Part shown: in pieces, positions 8,930-18,765 of the stretch
How the letters are laid out: every line of letters begins with the position of its first letter
Position numbering within the stretch: the stretch's first letter is position 1
Assembly (NCBI GenBank): GCA_022652545.1
Contig: JALCRM010000002.1
Coordinates: 335,122-399,121, forward strand
DNA: 64,000 bases
Direction: 5' to 3'
Origin: Lachnospiraceae bacterium
GTDB taxonomy: Bacteria > Bacillota > Clostridia > Lachnospirales > Lachnospiraceae
Notes under the pieces: model-generated
The model's database searches: none
What the model saw: only the letters and a program-made list of their open reading frames with translations
Told to the model about the DNA's origin: nothing
Position numbers and translations under genes: made by a program

Positions 8930-10669
8930 ATGAAAAAGTTTTTTGACAGGTTCCTGGCGTCCGCGCTGTCGGTCGCCATGGCGGTCGGGCTCGCGGCCTG
9001 CGGGGCACCGGAGGTCACGACATCCGGCACGGCAGCCACTTCCGGCGGTGCAGCGGTATCTGCTTCCACGGCAGCCGCCGCGGCAGCGACTTCCGCGGGG
9101 ACGGCGGCAACTTCCGCGGCTGCGGCTGCATCCACATCCGCTGCTTCGGCATCCACGGGCGAGAAGATCGTCAACATCGGCGTGACCAGCCAGCTGAGCA
9201 CGATCAATCCGCTGAACATCGATGTGACATTTTTTGCGCTCTATGCACAGAGCCTCATGTTTCTGCCCCTGGTCTCCTTCGACAAGGACGCCAAGGTCGA
9301 GGGCATGCTGGCGGACAGCGTCACGAGCGACGACAACAAGACCTTTACCATCAAACTGAAGGATGTGAACTGGTCCGACGGACAGCCGGTCACTGCGGAC
9401 GACGTGATCTGGACGATGCTCAAGATCTCCAGCGCGGCGGTCGCGAACACGAGCTTCAACTTTTCGGGCTTCGAAGGCTTTAATGACGACGGCACTTCAC
9501 CTGCCGGTGCGACCTCAGTCGCAGGCATCAAGAAAGTCGATGACAAGACAGTGCAGTTCATCGCCAAGAACACCATGTCCCTGCAGAGCTTCATCAACAA
9601 CATCTGCATCTGGGTCTGCGTCCTGCCCAGCCATGTGCTGAAGGATGTGCCGGATGACCAGCTTACTTCCTATGACTGGTTCAACAAGCCGGACGTCGTC
9701 GACGGCCCTTACTTCCTGGACAGCTATGATGCGGCCCACTTTATCTCCTACCACGCGAACAAGGACTATTACCTGGGTGCGCCGAAGGTCGACAAACTGA
9801 ATTTCAAGGTCGTACAGGGAGCTGAGCTTCTGGCCGGTCTGCAGAGCGGTGAGATCGATTTTGTCCAGCCTTCGATCGGTATCGTTCCGAACACCGACCT
9901 GGAGTCGATCCAGGCACTCAGCAATGTCAAAGTGGAGTTTACAAGTCCCGTCACCAACCAGATGACCTTCATCAACACCAGGAAGATCAAGGATGCGAGG
10001 GTGCGCCAGGCGATCCTGTATGCGATCGACAGACAGTCGCTCGTGGACAATCTGCTCGGCGGACACGGCGAAGTGGACGAGGGTTTTGTGAGCTCTGCGA
10101 GTCCGTATTATGACGATTCGGTCACGAAAGTTTCCTATGATCCGGAGAAAGCGAAGGCTCTGCTCAAGGAAGCAGGCTGGGACAGCAGCACTAAACTGAA
10201 CTATTACGTGTGGTCCGGCGACGATGCGATGGTCAAGGGCATCAATATGGTCAAGCAGAATCTCGGCGACGTAGGCATCAACATCAATATCAAGACAGTG
10301 GATCTGGATTCCCTGATGGCAGTGGCCGGCAAGGACGACGCGGATATCTTCACCGTCCAGTACACGATCACGCCCAATGATTTCTACATTGACGCACAGT
10401 ATCTGGTCGACACGGCAGACGACAGCTGGACGGGCGGCTACACGAACGACACGCTCCACAAGGCGATCGAAGACACACAGGTCACTACGGACGACGCACA
10501 GATCAAGGCGGACTACAAGACCATGGATGAGCAGCTTGTGAAGGACGTCCCGATGTTTTCCATGTACTTTATCAGCAATGCGGGTGTGGTCTCCAACCGC
10601 CTGCAGAATGCAGAACCTACACTGTACGGCGCTTTCAACCACGTCGAGCAGTGGGATGTGACAGATTGA
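8930..10669 (+). CDS. Oligopeptide ABC transporter substrate-binding lipoprotein
   Basis: 579-residue SBP_bac_5 family lipoprotein that would capture peptides outside the membrane. Signal peptide with lipobox LAAC (Cys24), then an Ala/Ser/Thr-rich linker (about 25-78), then the binding domain with family motifs such as LKDVNWSDGQPVTADDV and ARVRQAILYAIDR. Start is the ATG at 8930, preceded by GGAGAGGAG; an in-frame ATG 30 bases upstream lacks a site and would bury the signal peptide. First gene of the five-gene transport operon that follows. Confidence 0.93.
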   Translation: MKKFFDRFLASALSVAMAVGLAACGAPEVTTSGTAATSGGAAVSASTAAAAAATSAGTAATSAAAAASTSAASASTGEKIVNIGVTSQLSTINPLNIDVTFFALYAQSLMFLPLVSFDKDAKVEGMLADSVTSDDNKTFTIKLKDVNWSDGQPVTADDVIWTMLKISSAAVANTSFNFSGFEGFNDDGTSPAGATSVAGIKKVDDKTVQFIAKNTMSLQSFINNICIWVCVLPSHVLKDVPDDQLTSYDWFNKPDVVDGPYFLDSYDAAHFISYHANKDYYLGAPKVDKLNFKVVQGAELLAGLQSGEIDFVQPSIGIVPNTDLESIQALSNVKVEFTSPVTNQMTFINTRKIKDARVRQAILYAIDRQSLVDNLLGGHGEVDEGFVSSASPYYDDSVTKVSYDPEKAKALLKEAGWDSSTKLNYYVWSGDDAMVKGINMVKQNLGDVGININIKTVDLDSLMAVAGKDDADIFTVQYTITPNDFYIDAQYLVDTADDSWTGGYTNDTLHKAIEDTQVTTDDAQIKADYKTMDEQLVKDVPMFSMYFISNAGVVSNRLQNAEPTLYGAFNHVEQWDVTD

Positions 10670-10684
10670 CGAAAGGCTTTCAGA

Positions 10685-11761
10685 ATGGATGTACCTTTGC
10701 CAACAGCATGTGTACAGGCGCCTGACGGCACCGCCTCCCCGAGCGATCGGGGGGACGGTGCTTCCGCGTCTTCGAAGCACCTGCTGGAGATCCGGGAACT
10801 GGCAGTGCGTTTCCGCAGCGATTTCGGGGACCGCACGGTCACCGATCATATATCTTTTCACGTGGACCAGGGCGAAACGCTCGGTATCGTAGGGGAATCC
10901 GGCTGCGGCAAGAGCGTGACTTCGCTTGCCATCATGCGGCTGCTTGCCCGCAACGGGCGCGTCGAACACGGGCAGGTGCTCTTTGACGGGAAAGACCTGC
11001 TGAAGATGAGCCGTACCAGCCTGGATGAAGTGCGCGGCCGCGATATTTCCATGATCTTTCAGGATGCGCTGGCCAGCCTGGATCCTGTTTTTACTGTCGG
11101 CTACCAGGTCACGGAAGCGATCCGCGTCCACACCGAGCCGGATAAACAGAAGGCCCGCGCGATCGCAGTCGACATGCTGCGCAGGGTGGGACTGCCGGAT
11201 GCGGAAGCCGCCATGAAGAAATATCCCTTCGCACTTTCGGGCGGCATGCGCCAGAGGGTCATGATCGCCATGGCGCTTTCCTGCAGTCCGCGCCTCGTCA
11301 TCGCCGATGAGGCGACCACTGCGCTCGACGTCACGATCCAGTCGCAGATCATGCGCATGATCGAGAAGATCCGCGTGGAAAACAATATGTCCATGATCCT
11401 CATCACGCATGACATCGGCCTGATCGCCGAGATGAGCGACCGCGTTATCGTCATGTACGCGGGACAGATCGTGGAAGAAGCGGATGTTTTCGAACTGTTC
11501 AGGAATCCCCTGCACCCCTATACGCAGCTTCTCATAGCTGCAACGCCCGGCATCACGGACAGCGAGGACAGAAAACTGGTGGCCATCCGCGGCAGCGTGC
11601 CGGAGAACTATTCCGACCTGACCGGCTGCCGTTTCCGCGACCGCTGTCCCTTTGCGACGGAAGCCTGCGCGGCGCCTCAGGCCATGCGGGAGATCCGCCC
11701 CGGACACTTTGCAAAATGCCGTCTGGCCGGTACGGTCACGGGAAAGGAGGGAGCGAAATGA
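10685..11761 (+). CDS. Oligopeptide ABC transporter ATPase, OppD/DppD type
   Basis: 358-residue cytosolic ATPase. Walker A GESGCGKS (about residue 70), signature LSGGMRQR (about 185), Walker B IADEATTALD, H-loop ITHDIG. The C-terminal oligopeptide-transporter domain has the Cys-containing block GCRFRDRCPF found in the OppD/DppD family. Fifteen bases after the lipoprotein and overlapping the next ATPase by ATGA, so translation is coupled. Confidence 0.93.
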   Translation: MDVPLPTACVQAPDGTASPSDRGDGASASSKHLLEIRELAVRFRSDFGDRTVTDHISFHVDQGETLGIVGESGCGKSVTSLAIMRLLARNGRVEHGQVLFDGKDLLKMSRTSLDEVRGRDISMIFQDALASLDPVFTVGYQVTEAIRVHTEPDKQKARAIAVDMLRRVGLPDAEAAMKKYPFALSGGMRQRVMIAMALSCSPRLVIADEATTALDVTIQSQIMRMIEKIRVENNMSMILITHDIGLIAEMSDRVIVMYAGQIVEEADVFELFRNPLHPYTQLLIAATPGITDSEDRKLVAIRGSVPENYSDLTGCRFRDRCPFATEACAAPQAMREIRPGHFAKCRLAGTVTGKEGAK

Positions 11762-12864
11762 ACAGCACACTTCCTTCTGATATGCGGAACACCGCCGCGG
11801 GCGGAACGGCCGGCGAAGCCGGCAGCGCGGAAGAGATCCTTCTTTCCGTAAAGGATATCAGGAAATATTATCCCGTCACCTCGAGTTCACTGTTCCCCGG
11901 CAGGAGAAAACAGGTGCACGCAGTGGACGGCGTGAGTTTTGACATCCGCAGGGGCGAGACTCTCGGCCTCGTCGGAGAGTCCGGCTGCGGGAAGTCCACG
12001 GTCGGCAGACAGGTCGTCGGCATCGAACAGCCTACGTCCGGTGAGATCCTTTTTGAAGGCAAACCGCTGTCCGGGATGAAGGACAGAGAGATGCGCAGGA
12101 TACGCACGCGCCTGCAGATGATCTTCCAGGATCCCTATGCAGCCCTCAACCCGCGCAAGCGTGTCTATGACATTCTTGCGGATCCCATGCTGTATCATCA
12201 TGTGGCGGCGCGCTCCGACATCGACGCCCGCGTCGGGCAGCTGCTCGATGAAGTGGGCCTGCCGAAAAACGCGAAGGACCGCTATCCGCACGAATTCTCG
12301 GGAGGCCAGCGCCAGCGCATCACCATTGCGCGCGCGCTTTCGCTCGAACCGCAGATCATCGTCTGCGACGAACCGGTTTCGGCCCTCGACAACTCCATAC
12401 AGGCGCAGATCCTGAATCTGCTCAAAGAACTGCAGGAGGACAGGGGACTGACCTACCTCTTCATCGCGCACGGGCTGGGCGCCGTGCACTACGTGAGCCG
12501 GCGCGTCGCCGTCATGTACCTCGGCGTCATCGTGGAGGTCGCGGACTCGGAAGATGTTTTCAGACGGCCGCTGCACCCGTACTCCCGCATGCTGATCTCC
12601 GCCGTGCCGGTGCCGGATCCGTCGATACGCGACCGCAAAGTCCTGGTGCCGCAGGGCGAAGTGCCTTCGGCGATCGACATTCCGCAGGGCTGCAGGTTCC
12701 ACGACCGCTGTCCTTTTGCGACGGACCGGTGCCGCAGCGAGGTGCCTGTTCTTTCTTCTTATACAGACAGCGCGGGCAAAACGCATGAAGTCGCCTGCTT
12801 CAATGTCGCAGCGGCTGCGGCAGATGCGGCCACGGCTTCCGTAGCGGAAGGGAAGGAGCACTGA
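11758..12864 (+). CDS. Oligopeptide ABC transporter ATPase, OppF/DppF type
   Basis: 368-residue partner ATPase. Walker [10 protein letters not shown] (about residue 75), signature FSGGQRQR (about 180), Walker [12 protein letters not shown]-terminal [10 protein letters not shown] block. Start at 11758 is supported by AAAGGAGG and the 4-base overlap with the upstream gene; the longer in-frame start at 11716 has neither. It ends in an unusually Ala-rich tail and overlaps the following permease start by one base. Confidence 0.92.
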   Translation: MNSTLPSDMRNTAAGGTAGEAGSAEEILLSVKDIRKYYPVTSSSLFPGRRKQVHAVDGVSFDIRRGETLGLVGESGCGKSTVGRQVVGIEQPTSGEILFEGKPLSGMKDREMRRIRTRLQMIFQDPYAALNPRKRVYDILADPMLYHHVAARSDIDARVGQLLDEVGLPKNAKDRYPHEFSGGQRQRITIARALSLEPQIIVCDEPVSALDNSIQAQILNLLKELQEDRGLTYLFIAHGLGAVHYVSRRVAVMYLGVIVEVADSEDVFRRPLHPYSRMLISAVPVPDPSIRDRKVLVPQGEVPSAIDIPQGCRFHDRCPFATDRCRSEVPVLSSYTDSAGKTHEVACFNVAAAAADAATASVAEGKEH

Positions 12865-13811
12865 TGGCAAAATACATACTGAAGCGTATTGCGATCGCCG
12901 TCATCGTGCTCTTCGGCATCACGATCATCGACTTTTTCATTATGACGCTGGCGGGCAATCCCATCGAGATCCTTTCGGGCGGGCCCCGCGTCAATATGGG
13001 CGTACTGCAGCAGAGGGCACAGAACCTCGGCCTCGACAAGCCGAAATACATACAGTACTTCAACTGGCTCGGCACCGTGCTGCACGGCGATTTCGGATAC
13101 TCCTATAAAAACTATGAGCCGGTCAACCGCATGATCTCCGAGCACATCGGTCCCACGCTGATCCTGATGGGTACGGCGCTCCTGCTTTCGACGCTCATTG
13201 CGGCGGTGGCAGGCATCTACAGTGCCGTGCACCAGCACAAAGCGGGCGATTACATTATCCAGACCATTGCCTTCCTCGGACAGAGCATACCGGGCTTTTT
13301 CCTGGCGCTCATCCTGATCTATCTGTTCTCGGTAAAACTGGGCGTCCTGCCTTCGGGCGGCATGCGCAGGCTCGGGTCAGCCGGTTCGGGCATTCAGTGG
13401 CAATATATGATCATGCCGGTCATCGTGCTGGGCTTCGAGATGGCCGGCCGGAATATCCGCTACATCCGCTCGTCGATGCTGGAGATCCTGAACAAGGAGT
13501 ACCTGCGCACGGCGGAGGCCAAGGGCATAGGACGCTTCCGTGTCATCAACCGCCATGCGCTCAAGAACGCGCTGATCCCGATCATCACGGTGCTGGGCAT
13601 GGAGATCCCGAACCTCTTCGGCGGCGCGGTCATCGTGGAGCAGGTCTTTTCCTGGCCCGGCCTCGGACTCATGACCATGAACGCCGTGCTGCAGAGGGAC
13701 TATCCGGTCATCATGGCAGTCTGCCTGATCTCGGCAGTCGTGGTGCTGGCTTCCAATCTGGTCACGGACGTTCTGTATGCAGTCGTCGATCCGTCGGTAC
13801 GCTTTGAATGA
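12864..13811 (+). CDS. Oligopeptide ABC transporter permease, OppB/DppB type
   Basis: 315-residue inner-membrane permease with about six helices. N-terminal YILKRIAIAVIVLFGITI starts with the helix typical of DppB, and the cytoplasmic EAA loop EYLRTAEAKGI (about residue 212) contacts the ATPases. Start overlaps the upstream stop. Confidence 0.92.
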   Translation: MAKYILKRIAIAVIVLFGITIIDFFIMTLAGNPIEILSGGPRVNMGVLQQRAQNLGLDKPKYIQYFNWLGTVLHGDFGYSYKNYEPVNRMISEHIGPTLILMGTALLLSTLIAAVAGIYSAVHQHKAGDYIIQTIAFLGQSIPGFFLALILIYLFSVKLGVLPSGGMRRLGSAGSGIQWQYMIMPVIVLGFEMAGRNIRYIRSSMLEILNKEYLRTAEAKGIGRFRVINRHALKNALIPIITVLGMEIPNLFGGAVIVEQVFSWPGLGLMTMNAVLQRDYPVIMAVCLISAVVVLASNLVTDVLYAVVDPSVRFE

Positions 13812-13845
13812 CAGGGACAAAACAGCGGAAAGGGCAGAAACAGAA

Positions 13846-14694
13846 ATGCAGGAAAGCTATCTGAAGTCCGTCGTGAGACGGTTCAAATATCACAAGGTCG
13901 GCTATATCAGTTTCTGGATCCTTGCCGTGATCGCGGTGCTGGCTGTTTTTGCGCCGCTCATCGCGCCCTACGATCCGGACCGCATCAATGCGGCGTTTTC
14001 CGCAGCGCCGTCGGCAAAGTACATCCTCGGTACGGACCAGGTGGGCCGCGACCAGTTTTCACGCCTGCTTTACGGCACGCGCGTTTCGCTCCTGGTCGGC
14101 GTGCTCGCGACGCTCCTTGCCACGGTGATCGGTGTCATCCTCGGGCTTATCGCAGGCTATTTCGGCGGCATGATCGATATGGTCATCATGCGTTTTACGG
14201 ATATGGTGATGTCCTTTCCCTACATCCTGCTGATCCTTGTGGCTGCTACGATCTTCGAGCCGGGTATGTGGAACATCATCCTGATCCTGGGCTTTGTCGA
14301 CTGGCCCGGTGTAGCCAGGCTGGTGCGCGGCAGCGTTCTGGAGATCAAGGAAGCGGATTTCGTGCACAGCAGCCAGATCGCCGGCATGAGCAGGCCGTAT
14401 ATTCTGTTATCCGATATCCTGCCGAACGTGACGGCGCCGATCCTCGTCTTCGCGACGAGCGTCATGGCCATTTCCATCCTCGACGAATCGGCGCTGAGCT
14501 TCCTCGGCATGGGCGTACAGCCGCCGACTGCCTCCCTCGGCAACATGCTGGACGGCGCGCAGTCGCTGACGATCCTGACAAAGATGCCCTGGCTCTGGAT
14601 CCCGCCGGGAGTCATGATCATCCTGCTCGTGATCTGCGTGAATTTTATCGGCGATGCGCTGCGGGACGCGCTCGATCCAACGACGATCCGATGA
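13846..14694 (+). CDS. Oligopeptide ABC transporter permease, OppC/DppC type
   Basis: 282-residue second permease. It has the DppC-type N-terminus (cytoplasmic stretch, first helix about 25-45), the DQVGRDQFSRLLYGTR block, and an EAA-like loop at about residue 165. The ATG at 13846 is chosen; a TTG at 13804 overlapping the upstream gene would add 14 residues and cannot be excluded because the best purine-rich site (GGAAAGG, about 13827) lies a little far from the ATG. Confidence 0.88.
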   Translation: MQESYLKSVVRRFKYHKVGYISFWILAVIAVLAVFAPLIAPYDPDRINAAFSAAPSAKYILGTDQVGRDQFSRLLYGTRVSLLVGVLATLLATVIGVILGLIAGYFGGMIDMVIMRFTDMVMSFPYILLILVAATIFEPGMWNIILILGFVDWPGVARLVRGSVLEIKEADFVHSSQIAGMSRPYILLSDILPNVTAPILVFATSVMAISILDESALSFLGMGVQPPTASLGNMLDGAQSLTILTKMPWLWIPPGVMIILLVICVNFIGDALRDALDPTTIR

Positions 14695-14725
14695 AGCCCC
14701 GGCCGAAGGTCCCAGGAAAGCTTTT

Positions 14726-15637
14726 ATGAATACAGCGGAAGACAGAAAAATGCATATTGAAAAGACGGCGCTGCGCCTGTCCTTTATAGGCAGCCTGGCG
14801 TTCACCGTCGCGGAACTGGTCATGTTTTTCCTCACCAGGTCGCACGCGATCCTCATGGACTGTGTCTTCGACAGTGTGGAGCTGATCCTGATCGGGCCGT
14901 TCCTTGTGCTGGTCCCGCTCCTCTACAAGCCGGTCACCGAGCACCATCCCTACGGCTATTCACAGTTTGAATCGCTGTTCATGGTGATCAAATACGGAAC
15001 CCTGCTCATTATTTCCATTGCCCTCGTCATCCAGAACGTGACGGAGATCCTGCACGGCGGAAACGAAGTGGAAGCCGGGCGGATCGCTGAATTCGAGTTC
15101 GTTGTTTTCGCAGGCTGCCTTGCCATGTACCTGACGCTGTACTATATGAGCCGCAAGTACGCTTCGATGATCATCCGTGCGGAGCTTTATATGTGGCGCG
15201 TCGATGTGCTCAGTTCGGTGGGCGTCGCGCTGGCGTTTGAACTGACGAACCTGCTGCATGCGACAAAGTACGGCTGGGTCACGCCATACCTGGACCCTGT
15301 CATCGCCATTGTGATGACGTTCTTCCTCCTCGTGGAACCCGTCAAGCTGATCCATGAAAACATACAGAAGATGCTGCTGCTTGCGCCTCCCGAGGACGTC
15401 ATGCAGGAGGTACGGAACATCGCGACTTCGACGCTCATGGATTACGGCTGTGAGCTGAAATTCCTGGATGTCATACAGACGGGGCGCAAGACCTGGGTCG
15501 AGCTGTATATCGACAGCGGATCGTCCAGGCTGGACCTGCGTGAACTGCGGCAGGCGCGGAATGAGATACGCACCAGGCTGAAGGGAAGATTTGACCAGGT
15601 GTATATCGAACTGATCCCCAATCTGCCGGATGACTGA
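14726..15637 (+). CDS. Divergent cation diffusion facilitator family protein
   Basis: 303-residue membrane protein of the cation-efflux (CDF) type, with five or six helices and a cytoplasmic C-terminal domain (about 215-303). The HHPYGYSQFESL loop after helix 2-3 matches the CDF pattern. In helix 2 an Asp-x3-Asp pair is present (MDCVFDS), but the helix 5 site reads MWRVDVLSS, so the usual His of the HxxxD zinc site seems absent; metal and even activity are uncertain. Start with AGGAAAG upstream. Thirty-one bases after the permease, so possibly co-transcribed. Confidence 0.75.
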   Translation: MNTAEDRKMHIEKTALRLSFIGSLAFTVAELVMFFLTRSHAILMDCVFDSVELILIGPFLVLVPLLYKPVTEHHPYGYSQFESLFMVIKYGTLLIISIALVIQNVTEILHGGNEVEAGRIAEFEFVVFAGCLAMYLTLYYMSRKYASMIIRAELYMWRVDVLSSVGVALAFELTNLLHATKYGWVTPYLDPVIAIVMTFFLLVEPVKLIHENIQKMLLLAPPEDVMQEVRNIATSTLMDYGCELKFLDVIQTGRKTWVELYIDSGSSRLDLRELRQARNEIRTRLKGRFDQVYIELIPNLPDD

Positions 15638-15660
15638 GCGCCGTAACGCGGGAGGAAACC

Positions 15661-16221
15661 ATGAAATTCGAATATCTGGAGAAAAAGCAGCAGGGGCGGT
15701 TCGTTACACGTTACGACCTGCATTACAGGACTTCGGACGGACTTGAAAAGGTGTACGAAATGATCAGCCGCAACCCGGACATGCAGACAGAAGAGGACAT
15801 CCGCAATCCGAAGGTCGATGCGGTCGTGCTCATCATGCACGATGCGGAGGGAGAGAAACTGCTGATCGACAGGGAATTCCGGCTGGCAGCCGATACGCCG
15901 GTCTACAATTTTCCGGCGGGCCTGCTAGAACCGGGCGAAACGCCGGCGGAGGCAGCCGCCCGTGAACTGAAGGAAGAGACGGGGCTGGATCTGCTGGAAG
16001 TGCGGGACATGACGGGAGAGAGCTATTCCGCGATCGGCTTCTCCAATGAAAAAAATGTCTGTGTGATCGGTACGGCCGGAGGATGTTTTGAAAAGAGCAG
16101 TTCCACCTTCGAGGAGATCACGCCCGGCTGGTACACAAAGGAGCAGGTCAGGGAACTCTTAAGGAGTTCGTCCTTCACCGCCAGGACGGAAGCGTACTGT
16201 TATCTCTGGAGCCGCATGTAG
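15661..16221 (+). CDS. Nudix hydrolase, ADP-ribose pyrophosphatase-like
   Basis: 186-residue cytosolic Nudix enzyme. The Nudix box is complete (about residues 85-107): GLLEPGETPAEAAARELKEE then TGLDL. N-terminal region and length resemble ADP-ribose pyrophosphatases, which cleave ADP-ribose to AMP and ribose-5-phosphate; substrate not proven. GGAGG precedes the ATG. The stop codon lies in the loop of its own terminator hairpin. Confidence 0.87.
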   Translation: MKFEYLEKKQQGRFVTRYDLHYRTSDGLEKVYEMISRNPDMQTEEDIRNPKVDAVVLIMHDAEGEKLLIDREFRLAADTPVYNFPAGLLEPGETPAEAAARELKEETGLDLLEVRDMTGESYSAIGFSNEKNVCVIGTAGGCFEKSSSTFEEITPGWYTKEQVRELLRSSSFTARTEAYCYLWSRM

Positions 16222-16236
16222 CCGGCTCCTTTTTTT
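16208..16236 (+). terminator. Terminator overlapping the Nudix stop codon
   Basis: GGAGCCG (16208-16214) and CGGCTCC (16223-16229) form a 7-bp stem followed by seven T. The TAG stop at 16219-16221 is in the loop. Confidence 0.85.
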
Positions 16237-17014
16237 ACCGTTCGGTGCCGGGGCCGACGGACGGGATGGCCGCGACCTGTGCCGTGACGTAGTTATAGAG
16301 GTCGGGAGAGATCGCCTGCAGGGAAGCGGGGGCCGCGTAAGCCAGTTTGAAGGCATCCGCCCAGCATTCCGAAGCACTGTAGAGATTCGGTACCGCGGAA
16401 TAGGTGCTGGTCCGGAGGATCTGGGAAGCGTAGGTATTGTAGTAGTTTTTCCATTCAGGTGTGGAGGAGATCGCCAGCAGGGTGCCCGTCGCACCGCCCG
16501 CCGCGCTGTCGCAGTAGTGGCCGATCTCGTGCAGAAGGCGCAGCGAGTCGGCAACGGTGGTGCCGGGCAGATCGGTCTGGATCTCTATCATGCCGTCGCT
16601 CTTTCGCGTTACATAGGCAAGGGCACCGGTCGACTGGTAGATATAGCGGTTGTAAACGGGATGGGTAGTCAGTCCGCCGACACCGATGCGGCTGTCCCCG
16701 ATGGAAGCCAGGATCCCGGCGGTGAGCGTCTCATCCTTTTTGGAGATGAGATAGATCCTGACATTGTCGTTCAGCAGGCGGTCCCGGACATTCTGCGGGG
16801 TGAGCAGCCAGTACACTGTATCGTTGTAGGCTTCCTGCGCGGAGACCTGCGGGGAGGTCCAGATATCCGAACCGGGGACCTGCGTGAAAGAAGTATCCGG
16901 CAGGCTGTGCGCGGCACGGGCCTGTATTCCCGGCAGTGCGATCGCCAGTACGGCTGCTGCAGCGATTGCCTGGAACAGCGCAGCAATGCGGTGTATCCTA
17001 TTTTTGACCAACAC
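16235..17014 (-). CDS. Secreted zincin, anthrax lethal factor-like (ATLF) domain
   Basis: 259-residue exported protein with an N-terminal signal peptide (about residues 1-35, cleavage near QARAAH). The zinc site LLHEIGHYCD (His at about 163 and 167, Glu 164) and a downstream glutamate in SECWADAF (about 216) match the gluzincin arrangement of anthrax toxin lethal factor-type domains. GTG start. It is encoded downstream of the YesN regulator on the same strand with a 110-base gap. Substrate unknown; a cell-wall or surface-protein peptidase is plausible but inferred. Confidence 0.65.
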   Translation of the reverse strand: MLVKNRIHRIAALFQAIAAAAVLAIALPGIQARAAHSLPDTSFTQVPGSDIWTSPQVSAQEAYNDTVYWLLTPQNVRDRLLNDNVRIYLISKKDETLTAGILASIGDSRIGVGGLTTHPVYNRYIYQSTGALAYVTRKSDGMIEIQTDLPGTTVADSLRLLHEIGHYCDSAAGGATGTLLAISSTPEWKNYYNTYASQILRTSTYSAVPNLYSASECWADAFKLAYAAPASLQAISPDLYNYVTAQVAAIPSVGPGTER

Positions 17015-17124
17015 AGTTATTCCATTCTCCTGTCAAAACAGGTCGCGGTGGGGGAGATTCTGTATCTCCTTTTGCATTTCGACTATTATTTCACACCTTT
17101 CGCAAGGAGACAAGTCGATGAGCA

Positions 17125-18741
17125 TCATTGCCCTTTGTAATCGCTGGGTGTGACGCCCGTCGCCCGCTTGAAGATGCGGCTGAAATAATTCGGATCCTGG
17201 TAGCCGACGGCAGCGCAGATCTCCTTGATGGAAAGCCTGCCCTCCGCCAGCAGCTGCCTGGCTTTCGTCATACGCAGCGTCGTAAGGTACTCGATGAAGG
17301 TGACGCCGGATTCTTCCTTGAAGAGCTTGCTGAAATAGTAGGGGCTGACGTCGACCTCGCGGGAAACGTCATCCAGGGAGATGTCGTTTCCGTAGTGTGA
17401 ATCGATAAATGCGCGCGCCGTGTCCACCACGTTGTCGCTGCGCTTGGCGGTTTTTGTCGCCACGCCGCGGGTGGTCTCGGTGATGCGGCTGACGAACCAG
17501 CGGTGCAGGGAAGGCAGACTGCTGGTATTGACGATATCAAGATACTCTTCACGGTCGTTGAAGTGGTAGACGCCGAGTGCCCCCTCCTGATAGGCGAGGT
17601 GCTCGGCCCAGAGCACAAATTCCAGGGCTTTCAGACGGATACTGAGAACATGCTGCGACTGCGTTTCTTCCATCCAGGTGAAAAACTGCTCCGCCGCATC
17701 GTGCGCACGGTCGGCATCGCCGCGCTGCAGGCTGTCGAAAATGGATTTTTCGAGCTTCAGGGGATAGTCGTCATCGTATTCGCAGGCGACGGGAAGGTCG
17801 TCTGCGTGGGAGACGGTATCCGTGCCGGCCTTCAGCGAGTTCTGCGCTTCGGCGATGGAGGATTTCATATCGTCGACAGGGTGCACGGCTCCGATTCCGA
17901 CGCGGAAGGCCACGGAGGTTTTGTCCTCCAGCTGTGTGACCATCTCCTGCAGGCTGGCGATGAGCCGCGTGCGTTCGTTGTAGTCCATCTGCGGGCTGCT
18001 GTGCGGAACGAAGACAGGGATCTTGTTTGACATGATCTGTCCGATGATGGCGCGTGAACTGAATTCGCGGACGATGCCGCAGATGCGGCTGTAATAATTC
18101 TGGATGCGGATACCGGTGCCGATGGGGTTGGTCATATGCGTGCCGGCTCCGGAGGCGCCGCCCGCTTTTTCGACCAGCTCCCCGCACTCCACAAGAATGA
18201 TGAATCCGTAGTCCTCGTGAATGTCGAGCAGCTCCCTGTACGGATCGCTGTTGGCGGGGTCATAGTCCTGCAGGAGAAGAGAATAGATGAAGCCGGTTTC
18301 AAGGACGGGCACCACGGTTTCCAGTTTTTCACGCGTTTTCAGGTCGCTGCTGCGTTTTTCCTTGAGCCGGTCGACCGCCTTCATGGCGCGCCCCATGGCC
18401 TCCGTAAAGACTTCGCGGTCCAGCGGCTTTGTCAGATAGTCCAGGACGCCCAGGCTGAGTGCTTCCTTGGCGTAGTCGAACTTGTCATAGGCGGACATGA
18501 TGAGGAAAACGGTGTCGGGACAGAAGCGTTTGATCTCCCGGATGGCCTCGATCCCGTTGATCCCGGGCATCTGGATGTCCATCACGGCGATGTCGGGACG
18601 GAAGTTCTCGGCAGCCTCGATCACGGCGCGGCCGGTCTTGGCGGAGCACAGTTCGCAGGCACCGCTCCATGTTTTGTCAATGATGAAGGTCAAGGAATCG
18701 ATGGCGATCCCCTCGTCGTCTGCCAGCAGGATCCTGTACAT
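17125..18741 (-). CDS. YesN-type response regulator, receiver plus AraC HTH
   Basis: 538-residue transcription regulator. N-terminal receiver domain with phospho-accepting Asp in VMDIQMPG (about 55), a long middle region (about 140-420) typical of YesN proteins, and two AraC-type helix-turn-helix motifs at the C-terminus (about 435-538, ending TGVTPSDYKG). It would respond to the adjacent YesM kinase and probably controls the divergent sugar transporter genes. A 75-base gap with a hairpin separates it from the kinase gene. Confidence 0.93.
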   Translation of the reverse strand: MYRILLADDEGIAIDSLTFIIDKTWSGACELCSAKTGRAVIEAAENFRPDIAVMDIQMPGINGIEAIREIKRFCPDTVFLIMSAYDKFDYAKEALSLGVLDYLTKPLDREVFTEAMGRAMKAVDRLKEKRSSDLKTREKLETVVPVLETGFIYSLLLQDYDPANSDPYRELLDIHEDYGFIILVECGELVEKAGGASGAGTHMTNPIGTGIRIQNYYSRICGIVREFSSRAIIGQIMSNKIPVFVPHSSPQMDYNERTRLIASLQEMVTQLEDKTSVAFRVGIGAVHPVDDMKSSIAEAQNSLKAGTDTVSHADDLPVACEYDDDYPLKLEKSIFDSLQRGDADRAHDAAEQFFTWMEETQSQHVLSIRLKALEFVLWAEHLAYQEGALGVYHFNDREEYLDIVNTSSLPSLHRWFVSRITETTRGVATKTAKRSDNVVDTARAFIDSHYGNDISLDDVSREVDVSPYYFSKLFKEESGVTFIEYLTTLRMTKARQLLAEGRLSIKEICAAVGYQDPNYFSRIFKRATGVTPSDYKGQ

Positions 18742-18765
18742 TCTGTCTACCTCGTGTTTTTCTTT

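Noticed and set aside
9515..11770. 751-codon open frame on the minus strand opposite the Opp genes
   Set aside because: Shadow of the receptor and ATPase genes; no start signal or motif.
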